NCBI GenBank assembly: GCA_025267735.1
Contig: CM046307.1
Coordinates: 56,229,395 to 56,293,394 of the forward strand
DNA length: 64,000 bases
Source: Mactra quadrangularis
Taxonomy: Eukaryota > Mollusca > Bivalvia > Venerida > Mactridae
Direction of reading: 5' to 3'
The position numbers were made by a program, and so were the translations under genes. Shown here piece after piece: positions 43,556 to 48,670 of this stretch; the stretch's first letter is position 1; each line of letters opens with the position of its first letter. The notes beneath the pieces are model-generated. The model searched no databases, was not told the DNA's origin, and saw only the letters and a program-made list of their open reading frames with translations.

Positions 43556-46500
43556 ATTGATGACCTCTAATAATAATCTCTATTTTGAGGCAGCACATAT
43601 GAACTTTTAAACCCACTATTAAAGTGTTAATTTTTTTGGAGTTAAAGAACAATATTAATTTTGTATATCAGTTAATATAAACATGTTTCACCATCTAAAT
43701 TAAAATGGAACCTTACTTTTTGTTGACTTACCAAATCATAAGAAAGCTAATTGTGTTTTATTTCTTGATGTCATTATTTACATAATTTATTATTGCATGG
43801 TAATTATGTTTTAGTGTTTGTATAGTGTAATTGTGATTTGTAAGGTTGTTGATGCTTTGAAATTGTGTATTTTAAATTGTGAATGAAATTGTTTTTATAT
43901 TGCAAGTTATCATTTACTTTTATTGAATGTTGTCTGTAACATTTTCTTACATTTTTATTAAAAACTAGAGGGGGGGACTGGGAGTTCTACTATACAGTCT
44001 GGTAAAACTTAACTTGACTGGCTGGATTTACCAGTGGGATCTTTCATGCCAGTATTACCTCTCTTTGACTGAGTTATAAATAAGCATATATTATTTTTCG
44101 CTGGAATCATCTATTTGTTTGTGTTATTAATGGACAATATACATTCAATTTGATAGAGTTTACCAATATGGTTATTAATGATAAAAAATATTTGATTGAT
44201 TAGATATGCATTTTAGCTGCAAAAACAATTATGTTGTTGGGTCTATTTTAAGTCTGTAGTTGCTGAAAGTACTAATTTCTGTCTATAAAATACTGCAATG
44301 TAATTGAACCTAATGCTTTATATTGTTCAGATAAGGATAATAATTATAATGATGATATTCAAATATTTATTCTAGTAAAGAAGCAGGTGCGATATGACTG
44401 TTTGTGTTGGTGCACCGTAAAATCCAATCAATCAATCATTAAAGAAGCTTCTCATTTTGATAAATTCAATCCTTCATGTGGACAGTTGTGTGACATTTTC
44501 CATCTATTAATACAATCATTGTTTGCTGTGTTAATTGCTGTCATAACACAATTCAAAAGCATGGAAAACAAACACTTATACAGATTTTTCTAATAGAGTT
44601 AGTCTTTCATACATCTAAGTACAGTTTTACTTGAAGTTGGTCATGCTTTCAAAATCAGTAAAATACTTGTTGTTCAGAATGTTGATGATTTTAATTTTGT
44701 TAGGAAATTACATAATGTTATAATGGCACACTAATAGGTCAGTGCAAAACTAGCCTAAATCATTCATTATTTACTCATAGTTAGGTTAGTTTTATGCTGA
44801 CTCTATTACAATCTTAAGTATTTATTTGAAAAACTTACATGTTTGTAAATTCTACATTATATGTTATTAGAAAATATTTTTTTAACTCTTTACTGGTCAC
44901 TTCCTATGTTGTTACATGTTCCCAACCACACACCTGAATGGCCACCACAGGGCTTGTAATAAGTGTTTTTAACCAGATTTTGTAAATTATACCAAAGGAG
45001 TCTGCTCACCCCCCATTGCTAATATATTTCTTAGTCTCTGAAAAGTACCTATAATCTAAATTTCATTTTGGAAAATATGGCTGAATGAAATGCAAATTCA
45101 GGGTTGAAAAAGACTACAATCTAACCTTTTGCCCCTTTCGCTCCCCCTCAACATTGCTCTGATATTGGGGTTCAAATGGCTTTTCCTGAAAAGGAATAAT
45201 GTAACCAAGTTGCATCACTGTCAGTTTAATATTGATGAAATAAAAGCATCTTAAAAATGTTTGCCCATGTCCTGACCAGTAAAGTGTTAAATAGGAGTCA
45301 ATGCAGTTATCACAAGGAAACACACCGAGGATAGCTAAAATGAAATATTGACTTTTTTAAATGACAAAAACTGTATGAAAAACTGTATTTCTTTATAAAT
45401 TTTGTAATATTTTGTTATCATCATGGTTACAGAAAGCATCTGGTCTTCCACTTATTGACCTGCTGACATTGAACACAGATTCTATAGTGATAAAAATGTT
45501 CCAGTATACAAGTTGGCATCATAGAGATAGAACACCTATGTCTACTAAATCATTCCTTTATATGATGGGAAGCATTGATGAATGGCAGAAATCAACAAGT
45601 TCTTCAAGTCCTATTTGTATTATGTCAAAGTAAGTTTTCATTTATATTTAGCTCACCTGAGCTCAAAATAAAGCATGCCCTACCCCAAGGGGTCTTAATG
45701 TCTTCTACAAATAGACTATATCCAGAATTCAAATTTATGGGTTTTCCTCTGTGGTAAAAAAACAAATTTTTACCGTCACAATGAAAAGATGTGTACAAAG
45801 AACAATTATAATTATTTAACTTGTATTTCATGCTGTTCAGCAGAAATGTGTAACAAACTTTGTTTGTACCACCAGCAAAACCCACAAAGGGGGTACAGGT
45901 TCAAATCCCACCCGAGGAGGTTATACCCTTCTATGTAAATTTGACAGTAATGTAAATTTTCCTCCATTAATAAGGTATATGGAGAAGTTTACGGCCTTGT
46001 GGAAGGGAAGGTGAGTACTGGTTATAGACAAGGGTTCAGGAAAGCTTGGTTAGGTGCGTTGGATGCTGTAAAATAACCTAAAAATCTGTGTTGACGCAAT
46101 GTTAAACCCAGTGTAAAAACATTTGAAAATATTAGATTCATTATCTTTATGACTGTCATATTTTTCAGAGATGGCTTTAGTAAATGTGGATTGTATTGTA
46201 CATTAACAATATGTTGTGATCAATTACATTGTGAAAGTGAAGTAGATATATTTAATGCTGTTAGAATAGTGAAGAAAAATAGACCTCAACTTATACCTGC
46301 ATTGGTTAGTTCAACTTTAAACTTTTACTCCATCCTTAGGTTTCTGTTGTTTTTGTTTAGGGTATAAATCTTCTGATCAAAGGGTCATCGGTTTGATTCT
46401 TGATCAGGCATACTTTCATGAAGCTTGGTCATGAAATAATTTCTACAGGCATCCTCTCACTTACTTGTGATTCTTAATCATGTAGGGAAATTATCAGTCA

Positions 46501-47925
46501 CTGACAGAAATATGTTCCTAGTAACTGGTGTAACTAACTAATTATTAAGCTGTCTTTTTATTCATACATGAAATTTCTTTGTGGTAATATAATTTTAATT
46601 AAATGAGGAAAATGACGTCAATAAAAAGTTGGTCAATCATCAAACCACTCACATGTCTTTTTATTCATACATGAAATTTCTTTGTGGTAATATAATTTTA
46701 GTTAAATGAGGAAAATGGCGTCAATAAAAAGTTGGTCAATCATCAAACCACTCACATTCTAAAAGTCACTGGACTGACAGTGAGTTTGGTTGAGTTGATC
46801 TATGGTCCGTCTGCAAATTTAAAAGACTGATAACTAGGGCTGTCACGATACGCCATAAGCTAATCGCGATATACTGCAATACGCTGGAACTGTATTGCAA
46901 TACGTACCATGATATATTGTGGGCTTTTAGACTCGTTGTGCCTCCACTATATTTTACAGAAACAATGCAAATTTTACATGCAGCTATTGATAGAATCTAG
47001 CATCTTAAAGTATTTATGGTCATTTAGGACTGTGACGCGCCCAAATCGGTAAAATTGAATGAACAATGGAAAAACTGACGTTTCGCTACTTTTATTTCGC
47101 GAAGGGAAGAATTTTCCAATAAAATAAAAAAAATATCGCTAAATACCGGTACGTTAAAATTGTACCGCGGTACGTATTGCCGCAGCTGCGTATTGCAATA
47201 TACTGGTATACCGGTTTATCGTGACAGTCCTACTGATTACAGTATTAAACCAGTTTTAATGTTTTTTCCAGGCTGAATATATCTACTGTTATTCATATAT
47301 GATGCATGTTGTTCATCTGATGCAAGGGGATTCACCTAAAATCACTGTGTCATCTCCTACTGTTATAGAAGGTGAAATTCAACAGGGATATGAACTATTG
47401 ACTGGTTTCCAAAACATTCTTAGTCCACATCCAATGGAGGAGAGTCGGAATGGATCCAGTCATAGATACCACAGTCATACTAATGTTATCATTTCACAAA
47501 CTTTAGACGACTCCAATGACTCTTCATTAGAAGGTTTAAACAGTCTAGGGTTAGATTCTCATACATTTCTTACACAAAATGAAAGTAGGCGACGTGAAAT
47601 ACCTAGAAGTAAATCTTCAGGAGTTATCATGGAAAACGCTAACGGTCATATAAGCAAAAATGGCCGAAAACAATCAAATGTTAGTGAACGAAAGAATAGT
47701 GTACCTCCGGCTGCACCAGGTCATGTACATGTATGCAGTCCGGAATCAATTGCTCATTTCAACGAAACTGCTTCTGCAGAGCTCAATTGGCCGCGTAGAC
47801 AGAGTACGAAAAGACGGCCACTATTTCGCCAGAATGCTCAAGAAATGAATGAAATTCATATTGTTGATTTGAACACTTCTGTTGATATGTATGAAACAGA
47901 TGCCACTGACTCCAGTTATTTGTGA
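5031..47925 (+). CDS. Receptor-type protein tyrosine phosphatase, R2B-like (PTPRK/M/T/U class), 3' part, 14 exons
   Basis: Gene-level entry; the exons are listed separately. The spliced product in the window is about 733 residues. D1 (residues 1 to about 225) shows DYINASYI, TQGP, the loop HCRCGGGRT (Cys164, Arg170) and an FSDD in place of WPD. D2 (about 250-533) shows TQWPMP, NPCFWP, a SWHHRDRTP segment at the WPD position and SKDGFSK at the signature loop. An Asn/Ser/His-rich tail of about 200 residues follows. Family knowledge: tandem-domain receptor PTPs are single-pass membrane proteins; D1 dephosphorylates phosphotyrosine and D2 is mostly regulatory. D2 resembles the R2B pattern of RDTP then SFL then DKWQ. 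All introns are GT-AG and every exon joins in frame. The KNRY-bearing exon, transmembrane segment and ectodomain are not seen. Identification as a tandem receptor PTP is firm; the R2B subclass is likely. Confidence 0.92.
9423..9819 (-). mobile_element. Mutator-like MITE, 397 bp, 9-bp target duplication
   Basis: Flanked by perfect TATTAACTA at 9414-9422 and 9820-9828. The ends are CAATCT and AGATTG. Related copies lie at 27165-27562 and 21438-21837, in the other orientation. One end holds an imperfect hairpin (GATATCCTGTA against TACAGGATCTC). There is no coding capacity. A 9-bp duplication suggests the Mutator superfamily, but the short terminal repeat leaves this open. Confidence 0.85.
10430..10686 (+). 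mobile_element. CCCCC-ended MITE, short subfamily
   Basis: Starts TATACCCCCGCTTCGAAG, forming a hairpin with GGGGGGTATA, and near the 3' end carries GCGGGGGTATC, an inverted match to the start. It then ends in the hairpin GTGAGCATTAGCTCAC. It lacks the roughly 43-bp block before GCGGGGG that copies 38403 and 62112 keep. A 150-codon frame runs through it but is repeat-derived. No target duplication is evident and the class is unknown. Confidence 0.8.
12166..12237. repeat. Foldback element of about 70 bp, copy 1
   Basis: Arms CAGGCTTAGCGCAAAATAG and its imperfect complement around a short loop. Same family as 14082-14154 and 24349-24418. Confidence 0.65.
13268..13800. repeat. Irregular TGTCAGT/ACTGATA-rich stretch
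   Basis: The first half is rich in GTCAGTGT and TGTCAGTT words; the second half in reverse-sense words (ACTGATAA, AGACTGA). There is no fixed period. Possibly a decayed minisatellite or foldback. Confidence 0.6.
14082..14154. repeat. Foldback element of about 70 bp, copy 2
   Basis: Begins TGGGTTTAGCAGAAAAACAG and ends with its near complement (CTGTTTTGTGCTAAACCCA). It is almost all stem and followed by a TA microsatellite at 14158-14189. Confidence 0.75.
14449..14742 (-). mobile_element. SINE family 2, intact, 13-bp target duplication
   Basis: tRNA-derived head read on the minus strand (GGTCGATAGCGCAGTTGGTA box A region, GGTTCGAATCCCACCCGGGG box B region), then the GGTTATACCCTTCCATGAAA body and a TAAATAAA-type tail. 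Flanked by ATTTAACTAATTA at 14436-14448 and 14743-14755. Confidence 0.9.
14946..15132. mobile_element. Palindromic MITE (GATTTAAAT family)
   Basis: Long terminal inverted repeats: TTTTATTCAACTGTCAGTGG at the left, its near complement at the right, and ATTTAAATAC/ATTTAAATCAG blocks inside each arm. Other copies: 24615-25072, 27630-27768, 29105-29228, 50759-50935, 51147-51322, 53400-53562, and a half copy at 14756-14850. Confidence 0.8.
15385..15672 (+). mobile_element. SINE family 2, older copy
   Basis: Recognisable box A (TGCTCAGTTGGTAGC), degraded box B, and the family body (TTATACCCTTCTTTTAAAGT, then GGTACCAGGAAAGCTAGG). Confidence 0.75.
16779..17030 (+). mobile_element. SINE family 3
   Basis: tRNA-like head (GTGGTCCAGTGGTTGGACGC, then GGGTTTGAACCCCACTAGGG) and a body with CACCCAGGTGTATATAGG and GGAAGCAGACTTTAAACTGC. 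It ends about 140 bp before the 37-nt exon. Confidence 0.8.
17173..17209 (+). CDS. RPTP exon 2 (D1, IATQG)
   Basis: A 37-nt micro-exon between acceptor tttttcag and donor gtgagt. It encodes GYYKDREYIATQ plus the first base of the Gly of TQGP. It is too short for ORF detection but joins exactly in frame to its neighbours, and it matches the small exon at the same place in R2B-class genes. Confidence 0.9.
17580..19520. repeat. Diverged tandem duplication of about 1 kb
   Basis: Unit 1 (about 17580-18540) and unit 2 (about 18690-19520) share long stretches, for example from GTTCTTTATTCTTATGA through the TTATCTAAGGAATTGAG block, and from CTTCACATC through AATACTTCTAATGCATG. Unit 1 holds the MITE at 17793-18182; unit 2 holds a different insertion at about 19118-19412. 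Confidence 0.85.
17793..18182. mobile_element. TA-inserting MITE, 390 bp, with paralogous empty site
   Basis: Terminal inverted repeats of 28 bp with one mismatch (start TAGTCCAACATAATTAACC), flanked by TA at 17791-17792 and 18183-18184. The duplicate copy at about 18905-18920 reads GTTATGTACTTCAC without the element, showing the exact pre-insertion site. Probably Tc1/mariner-related. Confidence 0.88.
20107..20204 (+). CDS. RPTP exon 3 (D1 core)
   Basis: Acceptor ttttag, donor gtaagt. It completes the Gly of TQGP and encodes 32 residues (PRGKQVAAFW to GLFENAA). AFWHLVWQENVHVVVMAT is the standard PTP stretch (DFWRMVW, then a hydrophobic beta strand). In phase 0 at its end. Confidence 0.9.
20310..20590 (-). 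mobile_element. SINE family 1, reverse copy
   Basis: Contains GTGACTGACAGCTGCCCTAC, TTTCATGACCAAGCTTCAC and a degraded head (ATCAGTAGACTTGTGTGC). Another old reverse copy is at 29685-29890. Confidence 0.7.
20679..20926 (+). mobile_element. MITE with long terminal inverted repeats (CTCAACTGTCAAA family)
   Basis: Both ends carry TTCTCAACTGTCAAA followed by an AATAATTTCAT-type segment, inverted, with TATA-like outer ends. The copy at 39002-39251 is the reverse complement. A single terminus also occurs near 13915-13960. Confidence 0.82.
21099..21230 (+). CDS. RPTP exon 4 (D1, CxKYW segment)
   Basis: Acceptor atttcag, donor gtaagt; 44 codons, PQCDKYWGD to VIRTFQICE. The family usually has KCxxYWP here; the Pro is replaced by Gly. 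LVIRTFQI corresponds to the conserved YVIRTFxL strand before the WPD loop. Confidence 0.9.
21438..21837 (+). mobile_element. Mutator-like MITE, diverged copy
   Basis: Homologous along its length to the 27165 copy (CTGATTAAAACC start, GGATATCTGTTTA end) but older: several small indels, and no target duplication that I can recognise. Confidence 0.8.
22734..23135. repeat. Minisatellite, about 43 bp, about nine units
   Basis: Consensus ACTTATGAGCTCAGAAAATG then ACCTTTTCACTCATGGCTATGCC. Units differ by a few substitutions and small indels. In the intron before the exon at 24453. Confidence 0.9.
24121..24345 (+). mobile_element. Degraded tRNA-headed SINE-like element
   Basis: Head GGCATGGCCGAGTGGTTTTG, with a later GGTTTGAATTCAAACC at the box B position. 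It looks tRNA-Ser/Leu-derived. The body (ACTAACCTTCTAGCTCAGTA) has no second copy that I noticed. Confidence 0.5.
24349..24418. repeat. Foldback element of about 70 bp, copy 3
   Basis: Begins TGGGTTTAGGGCAAAACAG and ends GACTGTTATGCGCTAAACCA. The loop is the reverse complement of copy 2's loop. It ends 34 bp before the RPTP exon at 24453. Confidence 0.75.
24453..24601 (+). CDS. RPTP exon 5 (D1 WPD-like loop and catalytic Cys)
   Basis: Acceptor tgtttcag, donor gtaatt; 49 codons plus two bases. IKHFEMTGFSDDY aligns with the IRQFHFTGWPDHG segment of receptor PTPs, so WPD has become FSD (codons 24501-24509): Trp and Pro are lost and the general-acid Asp is kept. The exon ends in LVHC plus AG, placing the catalytic Cys codon at 24597-24599, next to the splice junction. 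A palindromic MITE begins about 12 bp beyond the donor. Confidence 0.93.
24615..25072. mobile_element. Palindromic MITE interrupted by a SINE
   Basis: Left arm at 24615-24670 (TTTATTCAACTGTCAGTGGT, then CTGATTTAAATC); right arm after the SINE, ending TTACAGTTAAATAAAAT near 25072. It starts about 12 bp after the donor of the catalytic-Cys exon. Confidence 0.8.
24683..24976 (+). mobile_element. SINE family 2 inserted in the MITE
   Basis: Well-preserved tRNA head (TCGATAGCCCAGTTGGTAGC, then GGTTCGAATCCCACCCGGGG) and a TAAATAAATAAAATAA tail. Target duplication ACATAAGTATGG (24671-24682) and ACATAAATATGG (24977-24988), one mismatch. It is younger than the host MITE. Confidence 0.9.
25590..25800. 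repeat. ATT/TTA microsatellite region
   Basis: Imperfect TTATTA repeats broken by GTTGTTA. A similar stretch is at 26305-26385. Confidence 0.85.
26430..26565 (+). CDS. RPTP exon 6 (D1 signature loop, Arg)
   Basis: Acceptor atttccag, donor gtaagt. The first base completes Arg165; 45 codons follow, CGGGRTASFIAIDYCL to KNMVRTI. Joined to exon 5 the loop reads HCRCGGGRTA, against the usual HCSAGxGRTG. The C-x5-R spacing and the Thr after Arg are kept; Ser-Ala is replaced by Arg-Cys. FVDIYSTVLHLRKYRKNMV matches the R2B pattern VDIYNCVKALRSRRVNMV. Confidence 0.93.
27165..27562 (+). mobile_element. Mutator-like MITE, 398 bp, 9-bp target duplication
   Basis: Flanked by ACAACTTGC (27156-27164) and GCAACTTGC (27563-27571), one mismatch. 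Ends CAATCT and AGATTG. The same element as 9423-9819, in opposite orientation. Confidence 0.85.
28025..28350 (+). mobile_element. SINE family 3
   Basis: Shares CACCCAGGTGTGAATGGGTA, GGTGATTTCAATGATCA and AACAGACTTTAAACCGCACT with the 16779 copy; the head is degraded. It ends about 20 bp before the RPTP exon at 28370. Confidence 0.75.
28370..28519 (+). CDS. RPTP exon 7 (end of D1 and D1-D2 linker)
   Basis: Acceptor atttccag, donor gtacgt; exactly 50 codons, SQYRLIYDTL to GFEKEFQ. The Q-loop Gln (SQY) is retained. The linker KLMLKDPLTNQ resembles the R2B linker (LDPQTNSSQIKEEF), supporting the subclass call. Confidence 0.9.
28594..28754. repeat. Near-perfect palindrome of 161 bp
   Basis: Arms of about 70 bp (outer GGTTATTATACATTTTACTG, inner ACAGCTTGAAAAGTCATATT) around a spacer of about 20 bp. 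A related, left-truncated copy is at 59990-60102; both are followed by similar sequence (TTTTTATTATATATCTTTCG), so this is a mobile-element family. Confidence 0.88.
29310..29672 (+). mobile_element. TRIM-like mini LTR element, copy A
   Basis: 5' LTR 29310-29418 (109 bp; lacks the roughly 32 bp before box A), internal region 29419-29532, 3' LTR 29533-29672 (140 bp). LTRs start TGTAGCAG and end in ACA. Primer site TGGTGCCCAACGT at 29420-29432, purine tract AAGGAGGGGG at 29519-29528, 4-bp duplication CACA at 29306-29309 and 29673-29676. No coding capacity. See copy B for the family. Confidence 0.85.
30264..30792. mobile_element. Long-inverted-repeat MITE, about 529 bp
   Basis: Outer ends TTTATTTCA and TGAAATAAA; inner arms ATGACACCAACATCTTTTGC and its complement at 30722-30745. 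The centre holds the palindrome ACGTTACGTAATACGTAACG (30419-30438). No clear target duplication. Confidence 0.75.
30898..31150 (+). mobile_element. SINE family 2, diverged copy
   Basis: Body GGTTATACCCTTCCATGATA, then CCAGGAAAGCTAGATTAGGC. It lies directly before the RPTP exon at 31169, so its end approaches the acceptor. Confidence 0.75.
31169..31268 (+). CDS. RPTP exon 8 (start of D2)
   Basis: Acceptor gtttcag, donor gtaagt; 33 codons plus one base. The start ILDDIVPKIPIGDCASGHRD and the following NKSRDIMLLP match the R2B D2 start (TPxxRxEDCSxG, then KNRxMDxLP). The NKSRD stretch stands where an active domain would have KNRY. Confidence 0.9.
31861..32257 (+). mobile_element. TRIM-like mini LTR element, copy B (complete)
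   Basis: Two 141-bp LTRs (31861-32001 and 32117-32257, about 12 mismatches by my count) starting TGTAG/TGTGG and ending GGTTACA, around a 115-bp interior. Directly after the 5' LTR is TGGCGCCCAACGT (32004-32016), the tRNA-Lys-type primer-site sequence of retroelements. AAGGAGGG (32103-32110) precedes the 3' LTR. Duplicated TTAG flanks it (31857-31860, 32258-32261). Each LTR carries a tRNA-like segment: box A TGGTAGAGTGTCC (31924-31936), a 6-bp stem with a 7-nt loop (31940-31958), and box B GGTTCGAATCT (31959-31969). No gag or pol, so it must rely on another element's enzymes (inference). Confidence 0.88.
32858..32937 (+). CDS. RPTP exon 9 (D2)
   Basis: Acceptor atttcag, donor gtaagt. It completes a Pro and encodes ERARPYLQSVEMN to FINAVLVD (26 codons). 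DFINAVLVD is the D2 counterpart of DYINASYI. Phase 0 at its end. Confidence 0.9.
32970..33189 (-). mobile_element. SINE family 1, reverse copy truncated by a MITE
   Basis: Contains the family body and box B remnant (CGAACCCACAACCCAACGATC), then passes directly into the hAT-like element at about 33190. Confidence 0.65.
33190..33569 (-). mobile_element. hAT-like MITE, truncated reverse copy
   Basis: Homologous to 46835-47232 in reverse (GCAATACGCAGCTGCAGCAA at the left; GGGTATCGTGACAGCCCTA at the right end). One terminus is missing where it meets the SINE. Confidence 0.8.
34375..34720 (-). mobile_element. SINE family 1, reverse copy
   Basis: AATGCAGTTGCAACACATTG start, the GGACTGACAACAG and CATGACCAAAGTCTACAAGA body, and a degraded head ending near TTAGCTGGGC. 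Confidence 0.65.
35294..35425 (+). CDS. RPTP exon 10 (D2, TQWPMP)
   Basis: Acceptor atttcag, donor gtaagt; 44 codons, GYHCDNNFVCTQWPMP to HENKCGR. TQWPMP aligns with TQHPLP of R2B D2 domains, and DIWRLLYDHKINTLVVL with DFWRLVxDYxxxSVVML. Confidence 0.91.
36074..36196 (+). CDS. RPTP exon 11 (D2, CFWP)
   Basis: Acceptor tttaacag, donor gtatgg; 41 codons, GNPCFWPKQLDEEVKYGPI to AFAIRK. CFWPKQ corresponds to CxQYWPE, and YGPIGVKYL to the YGPIxVEF strand of R2B D2. The next intron is about 9.2 kb. Confidence 0.9.
36355..36650 (-). mobile_element. SINE family 2, reverse copy
   Basis: Reads TTTAATGCCATGTCTACACA at the left, CTAGCTTTCCTGGACC and a CATGCCAGGGTAATACCCCC junction; the head is degraded. 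Confidence 0.7.
37432..37809. mobile_element. Probable MITE with inverted ends
   Basis: CCATTAGGAATGCCTCAGCC at 37442 matches, inverted, GATTGAGGTGTTCCTAATGG ending near 37802. No target duplication checked convincingly. Confidence 0.5.
38403..38702 (+). mobile_element. CCCCC-ended MITE, long subfamily
   Basis: Same element as at 10430 but with the extra block (GTTAAATGAAAGTTACATTA and on) before the inner GCGGGGGTATC. Ends in the GTGAGCATTAGCTCAC hairpin and TTTACTTG. Confidence 0.8.
39002..39251 (-). mobile_element. MITE with long terminal inverted repeats (CTCAACTGTCAAA family), reverse copy
   Basis: The inner sequence (GCTGCTTATGCCGTATGGTA and on) is the reverse complement of that in 20679-20926. 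Terminal repeats of about 35 bp; TA-type flanks. Confidence 0.82.
40385..41080. repeat. Minisatellite, about 54 bp, about 13 units
   Basis: Units of the type GTGAGGAATTATCTCCCCTG then AATGGATTATAAACCAAAAATAAATAGTA. Two unit types (TAAAGATGT- and TAGGATTGT-starting) tend to alternate, suggesting a higher-order unit of about 108 bp. Confidence 0.9.
41381..41765. mobile_element. hAT-like MITE, 385 bp, perfect 8-bp duplication
   Basis: Flanked by CTGTAAAG at 41373-41380 and 41766-41773. Ends TTGGGCTGTCAT and ATGACGGCCCTA. It interrupts an older repeat (41270-41880) also seen, diverged, near 7520-7700. Confidence 0.88.
43030..43185 (+). mobile_element. Small MITE (TCTACGAAAT family)
   Basis: Ends CTCTACGAAATTAGGATATG and CTAATTTTGTAGACTGT are inverted. 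The inner GGTTGCCAGAACT and GGGCAACTGG segments recur, inverted, at 48019-48188. Confidence 0.7.
43492..43557. repeat. CTG trinucleotide repeat
   Basis: About 20 GCT/CTG units with single ATT and GTT interruptions, inside the RPTP intron. No open frame makes it coding. Confidence 0.95.
45433..45629 (+). CDS. RPTP exon 12 (D2 WPD region and degenerate signature loop)
   Basis: Acceptor ggttacag, donor gtaagt; 65 codons plus two bases. MFQYTSWHHRDRTPMSTKSFL aligns with FQFLGWPMYRDTPVSKRSFL of R2B D2. At the end, PICIMS places Ser470 where the signature-loop Cys belongs (TVVHC in relatives). The exon boundary splits the following Lys codon. Confidence 0.92.
45890..46120 (+). mobile_element. SINE family 2, head fused to a MITE fragment
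   Basis: From GGGGGTACAGGTTCAAATCC through GGTTATACCCTTCTATGTAA to TTGACGCAATGTTAAACCC. The preceding 45700-45885 is a fragment of the MITE family at 56858-57066. Confidence 0.75.
46169..46304 (+). CDS. RPTP exon 13 (D2 signature loop end)
   Basis: Acceptor tttttcag, donor gttagt. The first base completes Lys471; 45 codons follow, DGFSKCGLYCTL to PQLIPAL. The loop SKDGFSKCG has Lys476 at the position of the invariant Arg. VDIFNAVRIVKKNRPQLIP matches the family VDVFHAVKTLRNNKPNMV, so the fold is kept while catalysis is lost. Confidence 0.92.
46553..46760. repeat. Tandem duplication, about 103 bp, two units
   Basis: Two copies differing by about two bases, from TTATTCATACATGAAATTTC to ATCATCAAACCACTCACAT. 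In the intron before the last RPTP exon. Confidence 0.92.
46835..47232. mobile_element. hAT-like MITE, 398 bp, 8-bp duplication
   Basis: Ends TAGGGCTGTCACGATA and TATCGTGACAGTCCTA; flanks CTGATAAC (46827-46834) and CTGATTAC (47233-47240), one mismatch. A reverse relative is at 33190-33569. Only 39 bp separate it from the last RPTP exon. Confidence 0.88.
47272..47925 (+). CDS. RPTP last exon (end of D2, C-terminal tail, stop)
   Basis: Acceptor tttttccag at the end of a pyrimidine run; 217 codons then TGA. AEYIYCYSYMMHVVHLM is the final D2 helix (QYxFCYEVALEYL in relatives). About 200 residues of low-complexity tail follow, rich in Ser, Asn and His, with basic patches RSKSSG and RRQSTKRR and an acidic end (YETDATDSSYL). 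The last three residues S-Y-L fit a class I PDZ ligand. R2B receptors normally stop shortly after D2, so this tail is unusual. A hAT-like MITE ends 39 bp before the exon. Confidence 0.92.
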   Translation, partial: AEYIYCYSYMMHVVHLMQGDSPKITVSSPTVIEGEIQQGYELLTGFQNILSPHPMEESRNGSSHRYHSHTNVIISQTLDDSNDSSLEGLNSLGLDSHTFLTQNESRRREIPRSKSSGVIMENANGHISKNGRKQSNVSERKNSVPPAAPGHVHVCSPESIAHFNETASAELNWPRRQSTKRRPLFRQNAQEMNEIHIVDLNTSVDMYETDATDSSYL

Positions 47926-48670
47926 TCTATTTTTTTTATATATATTATCTTTTTTCACGTTCATTAACATTTTTTACTTTTATTTTACAACTAGACTTCC
48001 ATTATGCACTTAATAAACACAGTCTACGAAATAAGTTGCTGTCTGGTTGCCAGGAACAACCAATTTTTAGTATGGGCAACCAAAAATTTATTTTGGGCAA
48101 CCATATTACTGCTAACATGATATAGTGTTAGCTGCTAAAATGACCTGTTTGGGCAACCACTTTTATATCCTAATTCCGTAGACTGTAAAAGTTCTAATTT
48201 CCAAACCTGATTTCTTACCTTTTTTCACTGTAAATACACTTAATACAAATTTAGCATGTTTCACATGAGTATATTAACTTTTGTAGTGTATAAAGCTCTA
48301 ACTGAGAGATAATACCACACAATCGTTTATTTTCAAGTTAAGGAGAAAGGTGGTGGAGCCAAATTCATAGGGGACAAAAACTTCTCTTTGATTCTATAAA
48401 AATGCTAAAAATGCTTACAACTGTACAAAAGTTTTAAAGGGAACTTGACTGTAATATTTACTTTCTTGCAGAGGAATAGGGCCATATTTTGGCCCCAAAA
48501 TGACCTAGAAAAAAATGACTGTCATACAAATTTCCAATTGTGTAAATTTTGAATTCTCAAATACAAATGTACTTAACAGAATAATACATGTATCTGTAAA
48601 AATATGTCACTCAGATAGGTTGCTTTGATTCATGTCTTTTGAAATGACTTCCATCAATAAATAAATGTAT
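47926..48670 (+). other. Probable RPTP 3' UTR
   Basis: AT-rich sequence after the stop. Candidate poly(A) signals AATAAA lie at 48012-48017 and, in tandem, at about 48657-48666. A MITE fills 48019-48188 between the two, so signal choice would decide whether it is in the mRNA. Inferred only. Confidence 0.5.
48019..48188 (-). mobile_element. Small MITE in the RPTP 3' UTR
   Basis: ACAGTCTACGAAATAAG at the left and CTAATTCCGTAGACTGT at the right; related to 43030-43185 in reverse. Confidence 0.7.

Larger units (their letters stand above)
36197..45432. other. RPTP intron, about 9.2 kb
   Basis: Holds SINEs (36355, and a family 1 fragment at 37010-37165), a MITE (37432-37809), the CCCCC MITE (38403), the MITE at 39002, the 40390-41080 minisatellite, the hAT-like MITE (41381), a CpG-dense patch (42640-42960), a small MITE (43030-43185) and a CTG repeat (43492-43557). 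From 43600 to 45430 I see nothing distinct. Confidence 0.7.
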
